Shown one piece after another: positions 49,480-64,000 of a DNA stretch of 64,000 nt (within the stretch, counting starts at the first letter, position 1; each line of letters begins with the position of its first letter). Under the pieces are notes generated by a model. The model was given only the letters and a program-made list of their open reading frames with translations, was not told where the DNA came from and made no database searches. The DNA is from Silene conica (taxonomy: Eukaryota > Streptophyta > Magnoliopsida > Caryophyllales > Caryophyllaceae): assembly GCA_029255685.2 (NCBI GenBank), contig CM055315.2:49815358-49879357 (forward strand), given 5' to 3'. The translations under genes were made by a program, and so were the position numbers.

Positions 49480-51907
49480 TGTAATACCACGTATTTTCAT
49501 AAGTAATGATGAATTGTTTTATATTTTATCAAGATCGGCATGATTGATATATGTGGGCTTGTAATACTAATTGTTTTCAAGTTACGGTTTTAGACCGGGT
49601 TGTGGACATGGGATTATCTTGGAATGCGTGATGGGTCGAGTGAGAGGAATGTGGGCTCGGGGATAATCGAATAGAGATGGGTCGAACTCGGGTTGTGGTA
49701 TAACAAGTGTAGTATGCGATATATCTTTGGAAACTTCAAACACAAACCCTAATTGCTACATCGACATCTCCCTCCTTCACCTTGTTGCTCATCGACACAA
49801 AAATAAGAAAATAAAACCCTATTATCTATGTTGCCTCCTTACTCCGTACAACCCTAAAACCCCTTCACTTTTCCGTCTCCTTAATCCATACACTCAAGGA
49901 ACCTAGCCTGGGATTGGGAAGAAGAAGGGAAGGAACGAAACTGAGATAACCATCACCGGAATCATTCACCTGCGCAGCCATGTTCGTAAGTGTTTTATTG
50001 TGTTGTTTTGCATCTGTGAACCTGTAAACTAAGTTCGTATGTAATCCTTGTATTTTGTTTAACATGTACATCGTATCTAGACCACCGTAAGACCACCGTG
50101 GGTGGCGTGTTAACCACCGCAAGTCGTCAAGTGTCAAAAGTACTTTTTCGCTCTGTTTTCGCTTCTTTTACGCTGTTTTGATTGGGGCTGCGTTTATATC
50201 GGGTTTCGGGTTGTTTCTGGGAATGAGCTTTATGAGTAATAGTAGTGGGGTGGTTTTGAGTTGTGTGACGATGGCTAGGGTGGAGAATGGTGGTTGAACC
50301 ACCGTGAATTCCTCCCAAGGAGTGGCTCGGAGTATATTAAAGCAGAGGGTTATCGTGAGGGTCAGTGGGTTTGGAGGTTGTTGTTCAATGAGTATAGTGG
50401 TGTCGAGGCCAGGGGGTTGACACCAGGGGATTGTTGGTAGTGTGGGGTGTCGGGTGGTGGTAACTGGCGGTGGTAATGGTGGTGCTAGCAGGCGTTTAGG
50501 GGGTTGGATTCGGTAGGTGTTCGTCGCGGTTTCAGTGTAGGTAGTTGTGACTAAGGGGTTTTGATGGTGGTTTTGAGAGCTGGTTGGGACAAGACTGGAT
50601 TCGTGGTTGGCGCCAAGGGGTACACCGTAGTCCAGAGAGGTAGTCATGGCGTTGTGGTGGTGGGTAAGGCGGCAGGGGTGTGTCGAGGAAGGCTGGAAGT
50701 AGGGTGGTCAGGCTGTCGGTTACGGGTTTTGGGGCTGGTTCTTAGGCTGCGTGTTATACGTTGTGTGTTTGGTTATTATTATTATTATTATTAAAAGTAT
50801 ATTTAATATTGTTATAATTTTAGTAGTATGATTATTATGATTTCGTTATTTCAAGTTATTTGTTATCGTGTAATTGAAGCTTATGAGTCGGAAATCAATG
50901 AGTTAAGGAAAGTTTCTATTTAAGGAAAATTTCCATTTATAATGGGTTTCTATTTTTGGAAACTTTCCATTTATAGAAGGTTTCTATTTATAGTATGCAT
51001 AGGAGGTTATGGGGTTTCGGGAAGGTTTTTAATTCGTTATGTGTACGTGTTTAGGTAGCGGGTTTCGTGTGGAACACTTCTAACAACCTTGGACTTTTTT
51101 GCTTTCCTGCCATTTCAGGTAGGGGAATACCGTATGCCTGTTGATGAGTTATTTGATTTTTAATCGTTGTTAACAATGTTCATCTTATTATATCGAATGA
51201 ATGATATATTGCTTTATTTGATTGAATAATTCTGTGACACGATACGATGTGACGAATAATGGGTCTTGTGATATGGAGCGGAGTATATTGGGTCTTGTGA
51301 CTGGTGTGGATTATATTGGGTCTTGTGACTGGTGTGGAGTATATTGGGTCTTGTGATTGGTGTGGAGGTAATGGGTCTTGTGATCGGTGCGGAGTTTATT
51401 TGGCGTTGGATTGGTGCGGAGTTTATTTGGCGTTGGATCGGTGCGGAGTTTATTTGACGTTGGATCGGTGCGGAGTTTATTTGGTGTTGGATCGGTGCGG
51501 AGTTACGGGACGATTGATCCCAATATATATATTATAAGTGTGTTTATTTACTTTTCCTCTACTCAACCTCGTGGTTGACCCTGTGTATTCGTGATCACCT
51601 GTGATGAACCAAATTATTGGGGAGCAGATTGACAGGTGGCTGAGACTATGGGAAGCTATGGGAGGAGAGAGCTTGGATCCGGACCAGACTAGAGTCTAGA
51701 TCACCATAGTCAGTTTAGCATGAGTTGTACTTACTTTTCATAAGACAATTTTATTACAGTTGTAAAAACATGTTATGGAGTTTAACTTTTAATTAAAGTA
51801 CTGTTTATCATTCCTTTGTATCTGCTGCCTCGGGAAACCGAGATGGTAACACCCTTATTTATCTGGGGAGTCCTAGTACAGGCCCTTAAATAAATGGGGG
51901 TGTTACA
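49480..51907 (+). repeat. LARD2 5' LTR
   Basis: 2428 bp, highly similar to the 3' LTR. Main differences are a much shorter ATT run (50774-50793) and scattered substitutions. One of these makes a stop in an antisense frame near 50170. Confidence 0.93.
51246..51510 (+). repeat. Minisatellites in LARD2 5' LTR
   Basis: First about five units of GGGTCTTGTGATNGGTGTGG, then about five of GGTGCGGAGTTTATTTGGCG. The same arrays are at 57827-58077 in the 3' LTR. Confidence 0.9.
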
Positions 51908-51910
51908 AAG

Positions 51911-51922
51911 TGGTATCAGAGC
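51911..51922 (+). other. LARD2 primer-binding site
   Basis: TGGTATCAGAGC after the spacer AAG; complementary to initiator-Met tRNA. Same spacer as LARD1. Confidence 0.93.
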
Positions 51923-55953
<4,031 letters not shown>

Positions 55954-55966
55954 AACGAGGGAAGAC
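55954..55966 (+). other. LARD2 polypurine tract
   Basis: AACGAGGGAAGAC directly before the 3' LTR. Confidence 0.82.
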
Positions 55967-56389
55967 TGTAATACCACGTATTTTCATAAGTAATGATGAA
56001 TTGTTTTATATTTTATCAAGATCGGCATGATTGATATATGTGGGCTTGTAATACTAATTGTTTTCAAGTTACGGTTTTAGACCAGGTTGTGGACATGGGA
56101 TTATCTTGGAATGCGTGATGGGTCGAGTGAGAGGAAGGTGGGCTCGGGGATAATCGAATAGAGATGGGTCGAACTCGGGTTGTGGTATAACAAGTGTAGT
56201 ATGCGATATATCTTTGGAAACTTCAAACACAAACCCTAATTGCTACATCGACATTTCCCTCCTTCACCTTGTTGCTCATCGACACAAAAATAAGAAAATA
56301 AAACCCTATTATCTATGTTGCCTCCTTACTCCGTACAACCCTAAAACCCCTTCACTTTTCCGTCTCCTTAATCCATACACTCAAGAAAC

Positions 56390-57133
56390 CTAGCCTGGGA
56401 TTGGGAAGAAGAAAGGAAGGAACGAACTGAGATAACCATCACCGGAATCATTCACCTGCGCAGCCATGTTCGTAAGTGTTTTATTGTGTTGTTTTGCATC
56501 TGTGAACCTGTAAACTAAGTTCGTATGTAATCCTTGTATTTTGTTTAACATGTCCATCGTATCTAGACCACCATAAGACCACCGTGGCTGGCGTGTTAAC
56601 CACCGCAAGTCGTCAAGTGTCAAAAGTACTTTTTCGCTCTGTTTTCGCTTCTTTTGCGCTGTTTTGATTGGGGCTGCGTTTATATCGGGTTTCGGGTTGT
56701 TTCTGGGAATGAGCTTTATGAGTAATAGTAGTGGGGTGGTTTTGAGTTGTGTGACAATGGCTAGGGTGGAGAATGGTGGTTGAACCACCGTGAATTCCTC
56801 CCAAGGAGTGGCTCGGAGTATATTAAAACAGAGGGTTATCGTGAGGGTCAGTGGGTTTGGAGGTTGTTGTTCAATGAGTATAGTGGTGTCGAGGCCAGGG
56901 GGTTGACACCAGGGGATTGTTGGTAGTGTGGGGTGTCGGGTTGTGGTAATTGGCGGTGGTAATGGTGGTGCTAGTAGGCGTTTAGGGGGTTGGATTCGGT
57001 AGGTGTTCGTCGCGGTTTCAGTGTAGGTAGTTGTGACTAAGGGGTTTTGATGGTGGTTTTGAGAGCTGGTTGGGACAAGACTGGATTCGTGGTTGGCGCC
57101 AAGGGGTACACCGTAGTCCATAGAGGTAGTCAC
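56390..57133 (-). other. Antisense open frame within LARD2 3' LTR
   Basis: A 247-codon frame runs opposite to the element, rich in Pro and Thr in its first half (PPKRLLAPPLPPP) and without a recognised domain. The 5' LTR carries the same frame (50647 down) but with CAA changed to TAA after residue 159. Long antisense frames can arise by chance in GT-rich DNA, so I do not call it a gene. Confidence 0.3.
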
Positions 57134-57257
57134 AGCGTTGTGGTGGTGGGTAAGGCGGCATGGGTGTGTCGAGGAAGGCTGGAAGTAGGGTGGTCAGGCT
57201 GTCGGTTACGGGTTTTGGGGCAGGTTCTTAGGCTGCGTGTTATACGTTGTGTGTTTG

Positions 57258-57339
<82 letters not shown>
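57258..57339. repeat. (ATT)n microsatellite
   Basis: About 27 ATT units. The matching place in the 5' LTR (50774-50793) has about 6. Confidence 0.95.
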
Positions 57340-57340
<1 letters not shown>

Positions 57341-57826
57341 AAGTATATTTATTATTGTTATAATTTTAGTAGTATTATTATTATGATTACTATTTTAATA
57401 TTAGCCGTCTCTCGTTATTTCAAGTTATTTGTTATCGTGTAATTGAAGCTTATGAGTCGGAAATCAATGAGTTAAGGAAAGTTTCTATTTAAGGAAAATT
57501 TCCATTTATAATGGGTTTCTATTTTTGGAAACTTTCCATTTATGGAAGGTTTCTATTTATAGTATGAATAGGAGGTTATGGGGTTTCGGGAAGGTTTTTA
57601 ATTCGTTATGTGTACGTGTTTAGGTAGCGGGTTTCGTGTGGAACACTTCTAACAAGCTTGGACTTATTTGCTTTCCTGCCATTTCAGGTAGGGGAATACC
57701 GTATGCCTGTTGATGAGTTATTTGATTATTAATCGTTGTTAACAATGTTCATCTTATTATATTGAATGAATGATATATTGCTTTATTTGATTGAATATTT
57801 CTGTGACACGATACGATGTGACGATT

Positions 57827-58077
57827 AATGGGTCTTGTGATATGGAGCGGAGTATATTGGGTCTTGTGACTAGTGTGGAGTATATTGGGTCTTGTGACTG
57901 GTGTGGAGTATATTGGGTCTTGTGATTGGTGTGGAGGTAATGGGTCTTGTGATCGGTGCGGAGTTTATTTGGCGTTGGATCGGTGCAGAGTTTATTTGGC
58001 GTTGGATCGGTGCGGAGTTTATTTGACGTTGGATCGGTGCGGAGTTTATTTGGTGTTGGATCGGTGCGGAGTTACGG
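57827..58077 (+). repeat. Minisatellites in LARD2 3' LTR
   Basis: Same two unit types as at 51246-51510, with small sequence differences between the two LTRs. Confidence 0.9.
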
Positions 58078-58476
58078 GACGATTGATCCCAATATATATA
58101 TTATAAGTGTGTTTATTTACTTTTCCTCTACTCAACCTCGTGGTTGACCCTGTGTATTCGTGATCACCTGTGATGAACCAAATTATTGGGGAGCAGATTG
58201 ACAGGTGGCTGAGACTATGGGAAGCTGTGGGAGGAGAGAGCTTGGATCCGGACCAGACTAGAGTCTAGATCACCATAGTCAGTTTAGCATGAGTTGTACT
58301 TACTTTTCATAAGACAGTTTTATTACAGTTGTAAAAACATGTTATGGAGTTTAACTTTTAATTAAAGTACTGTTTATCATTCCTTTGTATCTACTGCCTC
58401 GGGAAACCGAGATGGTAACACCCTTATTTATCTGGGGAGTCCTAGTACAGGCCCTTAAATAAATGGGGGTGTTACA

Positions 58477-59829
58477 AAGTTATAATCTTAAGCATTGCTG
58501 GTATTAGTGTCCAGAGTTTACTGTGTTTTTTCCACTCATTGTGAATTTCCCGATTATAGGTTCGGTTTCATCTCAATGAACAATTACCAATGGAGTCACT
58601 TAAGTCACTACCTGATTGGGCGCCGCATATGCGAGAAGTAGCTTCTCGAATAATTGAAGGTAATTACATTAAGAGTTATTAAGATGAGTTGAATTATTCA
58701 CTTGAATACATGGCTCTTTATTCTGCACTCTAGAATATGTGTGGTAGAATTTATACTCTCTTTTTTAGAGATACTGTAAGGAAAGAAATTTGTTACAATA
58801 ATGGTTGTATTCCTTTCTCCAAATGAAGTGATGGATATCCTTGTTCAGGTACACATATACGAGTCTTGATTATGCATTGGCTACTCGTGCATGCTGACGC
58901 TAGCATATGAGCTAACACAGGAGCTTAAAAGGGACCTTAGAGTAGTAGGCTGTGGGGACTTACACATTGAAGGTAAATCTTTGTTACATTTGCTTAAAAC
59001 ATTCTGCATTTGTATTCACTTTATAGGGAATATTTACTAAAAGGAATTGGTCTGGTTTTGTCGAACACGAGTCATAGCTTTCTGCAATATAGTTCTATAT
59101 TGTGCATGTGACTGGGATGTATTAATATGATTTGCAAATATAAAGCTGAAAAGCCTCAATTGTGGGTTGTTTCCATGAAATTTTATCCGTGATATCACTG
59201 CCACCATTCAATTAACCATCCTCAATCATCTTATAGGAAACTACTAGTCTTGAAATATTAGATAGCTTAGCTTTAAGTGCAGCGTCATATATTATCTTTG
59301 TTTTTTATTTTTCGTTTATCTATTTTGTTTGAGAGCAAATGGGTCAGGGTTACTGCCTTGCTCGTGGCTCTTTTAGCTTACTATTTTTTGTAGGGATTTG
59401 GTTTTATTGAGCACAGTAACTTTGAATGACATTTGGGCAACATATGTATTGCAGTTTAAGGCGCAAGACGCAAGTATTGGAAGACAACATTTAAAGTATA
59501 CTAACGCATGGATGCTATTTGGATAGCTTAAAATTATGGTGCGTGGATGGAAAAATTATGTTTACTTGTGTTAAACTTATATCATAGTTTGTATTTTGTA
59601 GGTTCAAACTTATTCCGTTTTGTTTGGTTGGGTTTAGAGTATAAATGTAACTTTTTTTTTTGGATTTTCTGAAATGTAGGATGATATCTTTAAATTGGTG
59701 AAACAATTTTTATTTCAACGATTTAGTGTTCAAAGAGCATGGATTTTATGTTATAAATTGGCGCCAAAAAAAAGGTTGGCTATATTCATAAATTGGCGCA
59801 AAAATAAGCAGGCTATATTCATAAATTGA
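58477..59829 (+). other. CACTA right arm with exon-like captured sequence
   Basis: A clear exon-like segment, 58560-58659, lies between TTATAG and GTAATT and reads VRFHLNEQLPMESLKSL then PDWAPHMREVASRIIE. A second, ending near 58971 before GTAAAT, reads ELKRDLRVVGCGDLHIE. The first could follow in phase after the 48596 or the 49380 exon of the left arm, with LARD2 in the intron. The parent gene is unrecognised. The rest is AT-rich filler. Confidence 0.5.
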
Positions 59830-60196
59830 CGCTAAATAACGGGCGTCAAAGAAATTGACACGAAAAACAAACTGGCTATAGAGGACGGTTTATTCATAAA
59901 GCGTCCTGAAATTGGCAAAAAATTATGCGTGGATGTGTTCAAAACAAGACGGTTCCAAACTCCAACCGTCCTACTTAAAATTTCAAAGAAGACGGTTCCA
60001 TACACAACCGTCCTCTTTCACAAATCAAAAGAAGACGGTTCCATACACCAACCGCCCTCTTTCAAAAATCAAAAGAAGACAGTTTGACTTTTTTCAACCG
60101 TCCTCTTTCTCAACGAGGACGGGTGAATTTAGGACGGTTGTTTTGAGGTCTTAGGACGGTTTTTAACCGTCCTCGTTGACCGTTTTTGTAGTAGTG
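59830..60196. repeat. CACTA right subterminal repeats and terminus
   Basis: About ten copies of AGACGGTT/AACCGTCCTC between 59882 and 60180, then TTTGTAGTAGTG, the right terminal inverted repeat. A shorter repeat, AAATTGGCGC, occurs three times at about 59756-59835. Confidence 0.9.
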
Positions 60197-60199
60197 CAT

Positions 60200-60521
60200 G
60201 TTTAGTGACAGGTTGGATTTCAACAATATTGTGTACAATTTCATTGAGCGAGGCACTCAATGATCATTATTGAACACCAGACATCATGTCGAGGATTTAT
60301 GGTCTTATTCTATTATAGCTAGAAATTGTGGACCATCAAAAGTTATTAAGCTAGCATACATAGATAAACTTGTAATACAGATAGTTCATGTTGACATGCC
60401 TCTGTCAACTAAGTAGTCCTTCATTGTGCATATTATAAGCACTATAACCGCAAAAGATAAATATGTAATATAGTTAGAGTTCATGCTGACGCTAGTTATT
60501 AATTCGGGTAGACACTGGTTG
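60200..60521. other. Spacer 3' of the RPA-like gene
   Basis: AT-rich, no gene seen. It should hold the 3' untranslated region of the minus-strand RPA-like gene. Confidence 0.5.
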
Positions 60522-63500
60522 TTAGTTTGGCGTAGACAGCACTGCAGATGGGGATCCCGACTTCTCCTTCCTACACTTCCTCTTTGGAAGTGATGGGTGT
60601 GACAAACTTATTGCCACATCTTTGCCCGAGTCAACAATCGCTGGATTACTTGGAGGCACAGGCTGGTCATTTTTAACAGACTCATCAATACCCGTTACAG
60701 ACGTATGCTCGGCATGCTCAGTGAAGTCAGTAGGGGTGAGATGTTTGATGTTAATGTCCCCAACATCTTGGCTGTCCTGTGTGCTCCCCACACTCTGTTG
60801 TCCCACAGTGATATTAGGACCACTACTGTCAGCACTCACTATGACACGCTTCATAATCCACTGCAGCACATTGTTGGTTGACAGGGCATTAGCTGGAGCT
60901 ACCTGAGCTTTGAAAGGCTTAGTATCAAGTAATCCTTTGAGTGTTGAAAAGGTTGGCTCATCAGACTGCCAAGCAATACATGAGTTAATATTAGGAGTTT
61001 TATTACTTTTAAAATTAATTGAAATAAAGATACACTCACATTATGCTTCATATGGAATATGTCAGACGCCGACATTCTGAACAGTTGTTCAGTAATTTCT
61101 GTAAACACAGTAAAGGAGAGTGTTCCAGTGCCATCCGAGACATCACAATTGAATGTAACCCTGCATTTGACGCAAGCATTTGTAATCGAATGTATATTAT
61201 AAATTTTACCAAGGCTAGTATCAATCTGTACTGATTCATAGCTAAAATGTGTAGTTTAATTATAGAGATTTGAATAATTATCAAATGATCAGAAGTCTTA
61301 CTTTGGTACTGAGGTGCAGTTAGGTTTGGCGCAGGTGTCACAAGTGTATGTATTTCCTGGTTGTATGTTAGACCGCTTTGAACAATTTGAACATCCCATG
61401 TATGCATTTATTTTATCAAAATCATCTGGAATTGTTACCTCTAACCAATGCCTCTCATCTTGCAAGGTCGTTTTCGCCTGTTCATGGTATATAAGACACA
61501 TTAGCTTATGTATTGATCAACTTTTAACTTGTTGTTTCTAATAAGTACAAGTATAAAATATACTTTTATGTAATTACACTGCTTGTCTAAAGTTTAATTG
61601 TAGTATAAAGACCTCTTTAATGTTTGAACTACTGTGTGATAGTCGCAACATTCTGTTCTGATTTAAGATTGCTGATAGGGTTTCAGTTGTGAATATGGCA
61701 CAGGAAATTATGCAGTAATTTGGCTACCTTTTTGGAACGAAGGGTTGAAATGGTCATTGTACTGTCAGTGAGCACATGCAGCTTGACACTGTAAAGTCTG
61801 TTTTGTAACTTTGTCAATGCCATGTGTGGCTAGCCATCCTGCACCCTCATATAGATCAATCATTAGAAGGAATACATTTTGTCTAGAAGGTATGTTGTTT
61901 ACTTGTGTGTAGTTTTGATCAATACCATGCTTTTAGAGCGTCAGCTTTATCACCATCGGGCGAGTGAACAAAAACAGTAGAAGCAGTTGTTGTCATCGAG
62001 AATCCTGCTCCATTTCAAACTGTATTAGAATACTACTAAATGTCTTATCGATGCAAACTAAGTTAATAGTTTGAGAATATGCAAAACATTAGTCTATCAA
62101 ATACGTAAAACTAGATTGATCATGACCATCAGAACCTTTGTGCATTGATACTCTCAGTGCTGTTATACCGACTGCCCTGAATTTACCAGGTTGTGGTAGT
62201 AGTATGGTGCAGTCATCCTGAACGAGATCATCCCAAACTGATATGGACAGAGGTTGTGTAGTACTGCAACAACACTAACATTAGCAACAGAGCAATATGA
62301 ATTATAAGTTTTCACGGTTGCTAGCATCAATTACCTATGGTCGATTAATATGATTTCACGCACAGATGTTTCACGGGCCTTTGATGTGACAATTTTACGT
62401 GGCTGGTCCTCTACAAAGAGCACTACACCTACTATATCTACAAGGCATAATAAAGATGTTAGTGAGGGGCTGGTTAGAAACAGAACACATTGTTAGTACA
62501 TACAATATATGTAGACAGGCTATTATTTTGAAATGTACCAAACATTTCGCTGTAGTCAGGTGCACGAGGTAACTGGGAAATTGGACGATAGTCAACATCA
62601 GCACATCCACCATCAACATCGACAGGCATGATAATGGTACGCTTATTGAAGGTCATCTGATAGTCCATCTCAGATTCATGTGACTTATACTCAGGTTTTA
62701 GAGGACTTATGGTACCATTTGATATCTCATATTTTTGATTACGCTTTATAGCATCCTCATATATATCTACTTGATCAGCAAAAAGAGCAGCACACATTTT
62801 CTTTCCCTGCTCAAAACATGTCGAGGAACTTAACTTATCAAACACAATATTACATTTGCACATAGATCACTTAAGTACATCAATAATCATAATCAAACAA
62901 ACTAAAATAAGCAGGGTTTCATATCAATGTGTGCAATAAGAATTATCAATGTCAATATGAGAGTATAAATGGATAGTACACATGAAAAAGAATGGATTGG
63001 GGAATGTAATAACACCCATTTATGTGTTCTATCTTAAAACAGAATGACATTAAATCAATGTGTGCAATAAGAATTATCAATGTCAATATGAGAGTATAAA
63101 TGGATAGTACACATGAAAAAGAATGAATTTGGGAATGTAATAACACCTATTAATGTGTTTTATCTTAAAACAGAATGACATTAATGGATAATACTCATTT
63201 GCAATATTAAACCTCTTAATAAGAGTAGTTTATGACTAACTATGGAAGAGTATACAATATGAAGAAATTTACTCAATGTTACTACTACTGATAGCTGGAG
63301 TATATGTATCTGTGTCGCAAGACATCGTATTAATTTTTAGGAATAGGAATGGTTGTTGATGTATAACGACTGTCAAAATACTCCACTCTTAAAGAAGTAT
63401 ACTAAAACATTCATCAACGAGCAGTAATTATATATGCATTAGGCCTGAACATTACCCATATCATAGTCTAATTTATCCAGTGACATCTATAAATTTATAT

Positions 63501-63726
63501 AGATAAAAGACCAAAAGTCATTTGCAATGTGTCCTTGTATATAAGAAGCGGTTATTAAATTTGCATAATTGAGTTCGATTACCTTATCATGTTCAAATAA
63601 CAAGCTTTGATATTGCACCTTAACAGGAGATGCCCTCGGACGACGCTTCTCAACTACTCTCACATTGACTTTGTAGTTCTTGGTAGTGTCAGTTAACTCA
63701 TTGAGGTGAACTTTCCGGTGTTTCAT
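60522..63726 (-). CDS. Replication protein A large-subunit-like gene, nine exons
   Basis: Exons read on the minus strand: 63726-63583, 62806-62539, 62437-62335, 62263-62136, 62004-61926, 61761-61728, 61477-61302, 61241-61040, 60965-60522. All introns are GT-AG and phases join through 525 codons. OB-fold A: HLNELTDTTKNYKVNVRVVE (residues 7-26), QSLLFEHDKGKKMCAALF, FNKRTI. OB-fold B: DIVGVVLFVE … TSVREIILIDH and GFSMTTTASTVFVHSP. OB-fold C: zinc ribbon C281, C284, C298, C301 (CX2C, 13 residues, CX2C), then CDVSDGTGTLSFTVF. A basic tail follows (KRKCRKEK, about 507). RPA1 binds single-stranded DNA in replication and repair. The N-terminal protein-interaction domain of full RPA70 is absent, as in many plant RPA1-like copies. 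The 34-bp exon 6 is the least sure. A Helitron origin is possible but unsupported. Confidence 0.85.
62923..63184. repeat. 131-bp tandem duplication in RPA-like intron 1
   Basis: Two copies (62923-63053, 63054-63184) differ at only a few bases, so the duplication is fairly recent. It lies wholly in intron 1 (62807-63582). Confidence 0.93.
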
Positions 63727-64000
63727 TCTGTTGCAGAAGAATATTAATAAGTGTGTATTAAATACAAAGGAACAAATTATTTAAAAGGATATCTAATAGA
63801 CTTATAAATGATATACAATCTATACATTAGCATAATTATATGATGCCTTAACACCATATTTTTTTTCAGTTGCTAATGCCCCCTAAAATTCAGAAATGTT
63901 AAGATACAAATTCATACCTGGAAAAGGTGTGTTGGAAAATTAGATATGTTAGACTGAGGAAGGTTATGGTGAAATATCAGATGGTTATTAATAGTGTATT
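63727..64000 (-). other. 5' region of the RPA-like gene
   Basis: On the minus strand the ATG at 63726 is preceded at once by TTCTGCAACAG, a good splice acceptor. A donor-like CAG/GTATGAAT lies near 63919. The start may therefore follow an intron in the leader, or an upstream coding exon may exist beyond 63920. The sequence shown does not settle which. Confidence 0.45.

Larger units (their letters stand above)
55967..58476 (+). repeat. LARD2 3' LTR
   Basis: 2510 bp. It carries an ATT run of about 27 units (57258-57339), against about 6 in the 5' LTR, which explains most of the length difference. Confidence 0.93.

Noticed and set aside
57047..57340. Open frame ending in a long Tyr run
   Set aside because: It runs into the ATT microsatellite, and the 5' part is GT-rich LTR DNA without a domain.
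60522..63726. RPA-like gene as cargo of an autonomous Helitron
   Set aside because: No Rep/helicase motif and no Helitron terminus were found near it in this window.

Overview
The window reads as nuclear DNA of a flowering plant, probably a eudicot with a large, repeat-rich genome. The evidence is plant-type LTR retrotransposons primed by initiator-Met tRNA, a CACTA transposon, a TRIM, a hAT-type MITE, a probable Helitron end and GT-AG introns. The species cannot be named from sequence alone. About nine tenths is mobile DNA, much of it nested. Only two loci look like host genes: a small F-box-like protein (46428-46913, with a broken paralogue at 8225-8761) and a nine-exon replication protein A large-subunit-like gene (60522-63726, minus strand).

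Left part (1-9350). A decayed LINE (minus strand) is split by a ~4 kb solo LTR (1577-5630), which itself holds a TRIM (4048-4601) and a hAT-like MITE (4764-5214). The LINE is cut again by the 5' LTR and leader of a copia-type element (6339-7778). That copy is in turn cut by what looks like the 3' end of a minus-strand Helitron (7779-7812), close to the F-box-like pseudogene.

Nested block (9351-34465). An outer LTR (plus) is split by a minus-strand non-coding LTR element, LARD1 (10232-32738, TSD GCGTG). LARD1 contains a young, nearly complete Ty1/copia element (13192-21911, TSD TATCG, LTRs almost identical). Two inverted-repeat elements also sit in what was one TA microsatellite of LARD1 (22451-26026 and 26053-27150).

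Middle (34466-47505). A 9.1 kb copia-type element (35798-44899, TSD CATTA) carries gag but no pol, i.e. a TR-GAG element. It is followed by the intact F-box-like gene.

Right part (47506-64000). A CACTA transposon (47506-60196, TSD CAT) has no visible transposase. Its arms carry exon-like host sequence, and it is interrupted by a second LARD (49480-58476) of the same family as LARD1. The RPA-like gene follows on the minus strand; its nine exons join in phase into 525 codons covering DNA-binding domains A, B and C.

The mobile elements form parasite pairs. The LARDs and the TR-GAG keep LTR, primer-binding site and polypurine tract but lack enzymes, so they would need proteins from an autonomous relative. 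The copia at 13192-21911 has every pol domain but carries one homopolymer frameshift.
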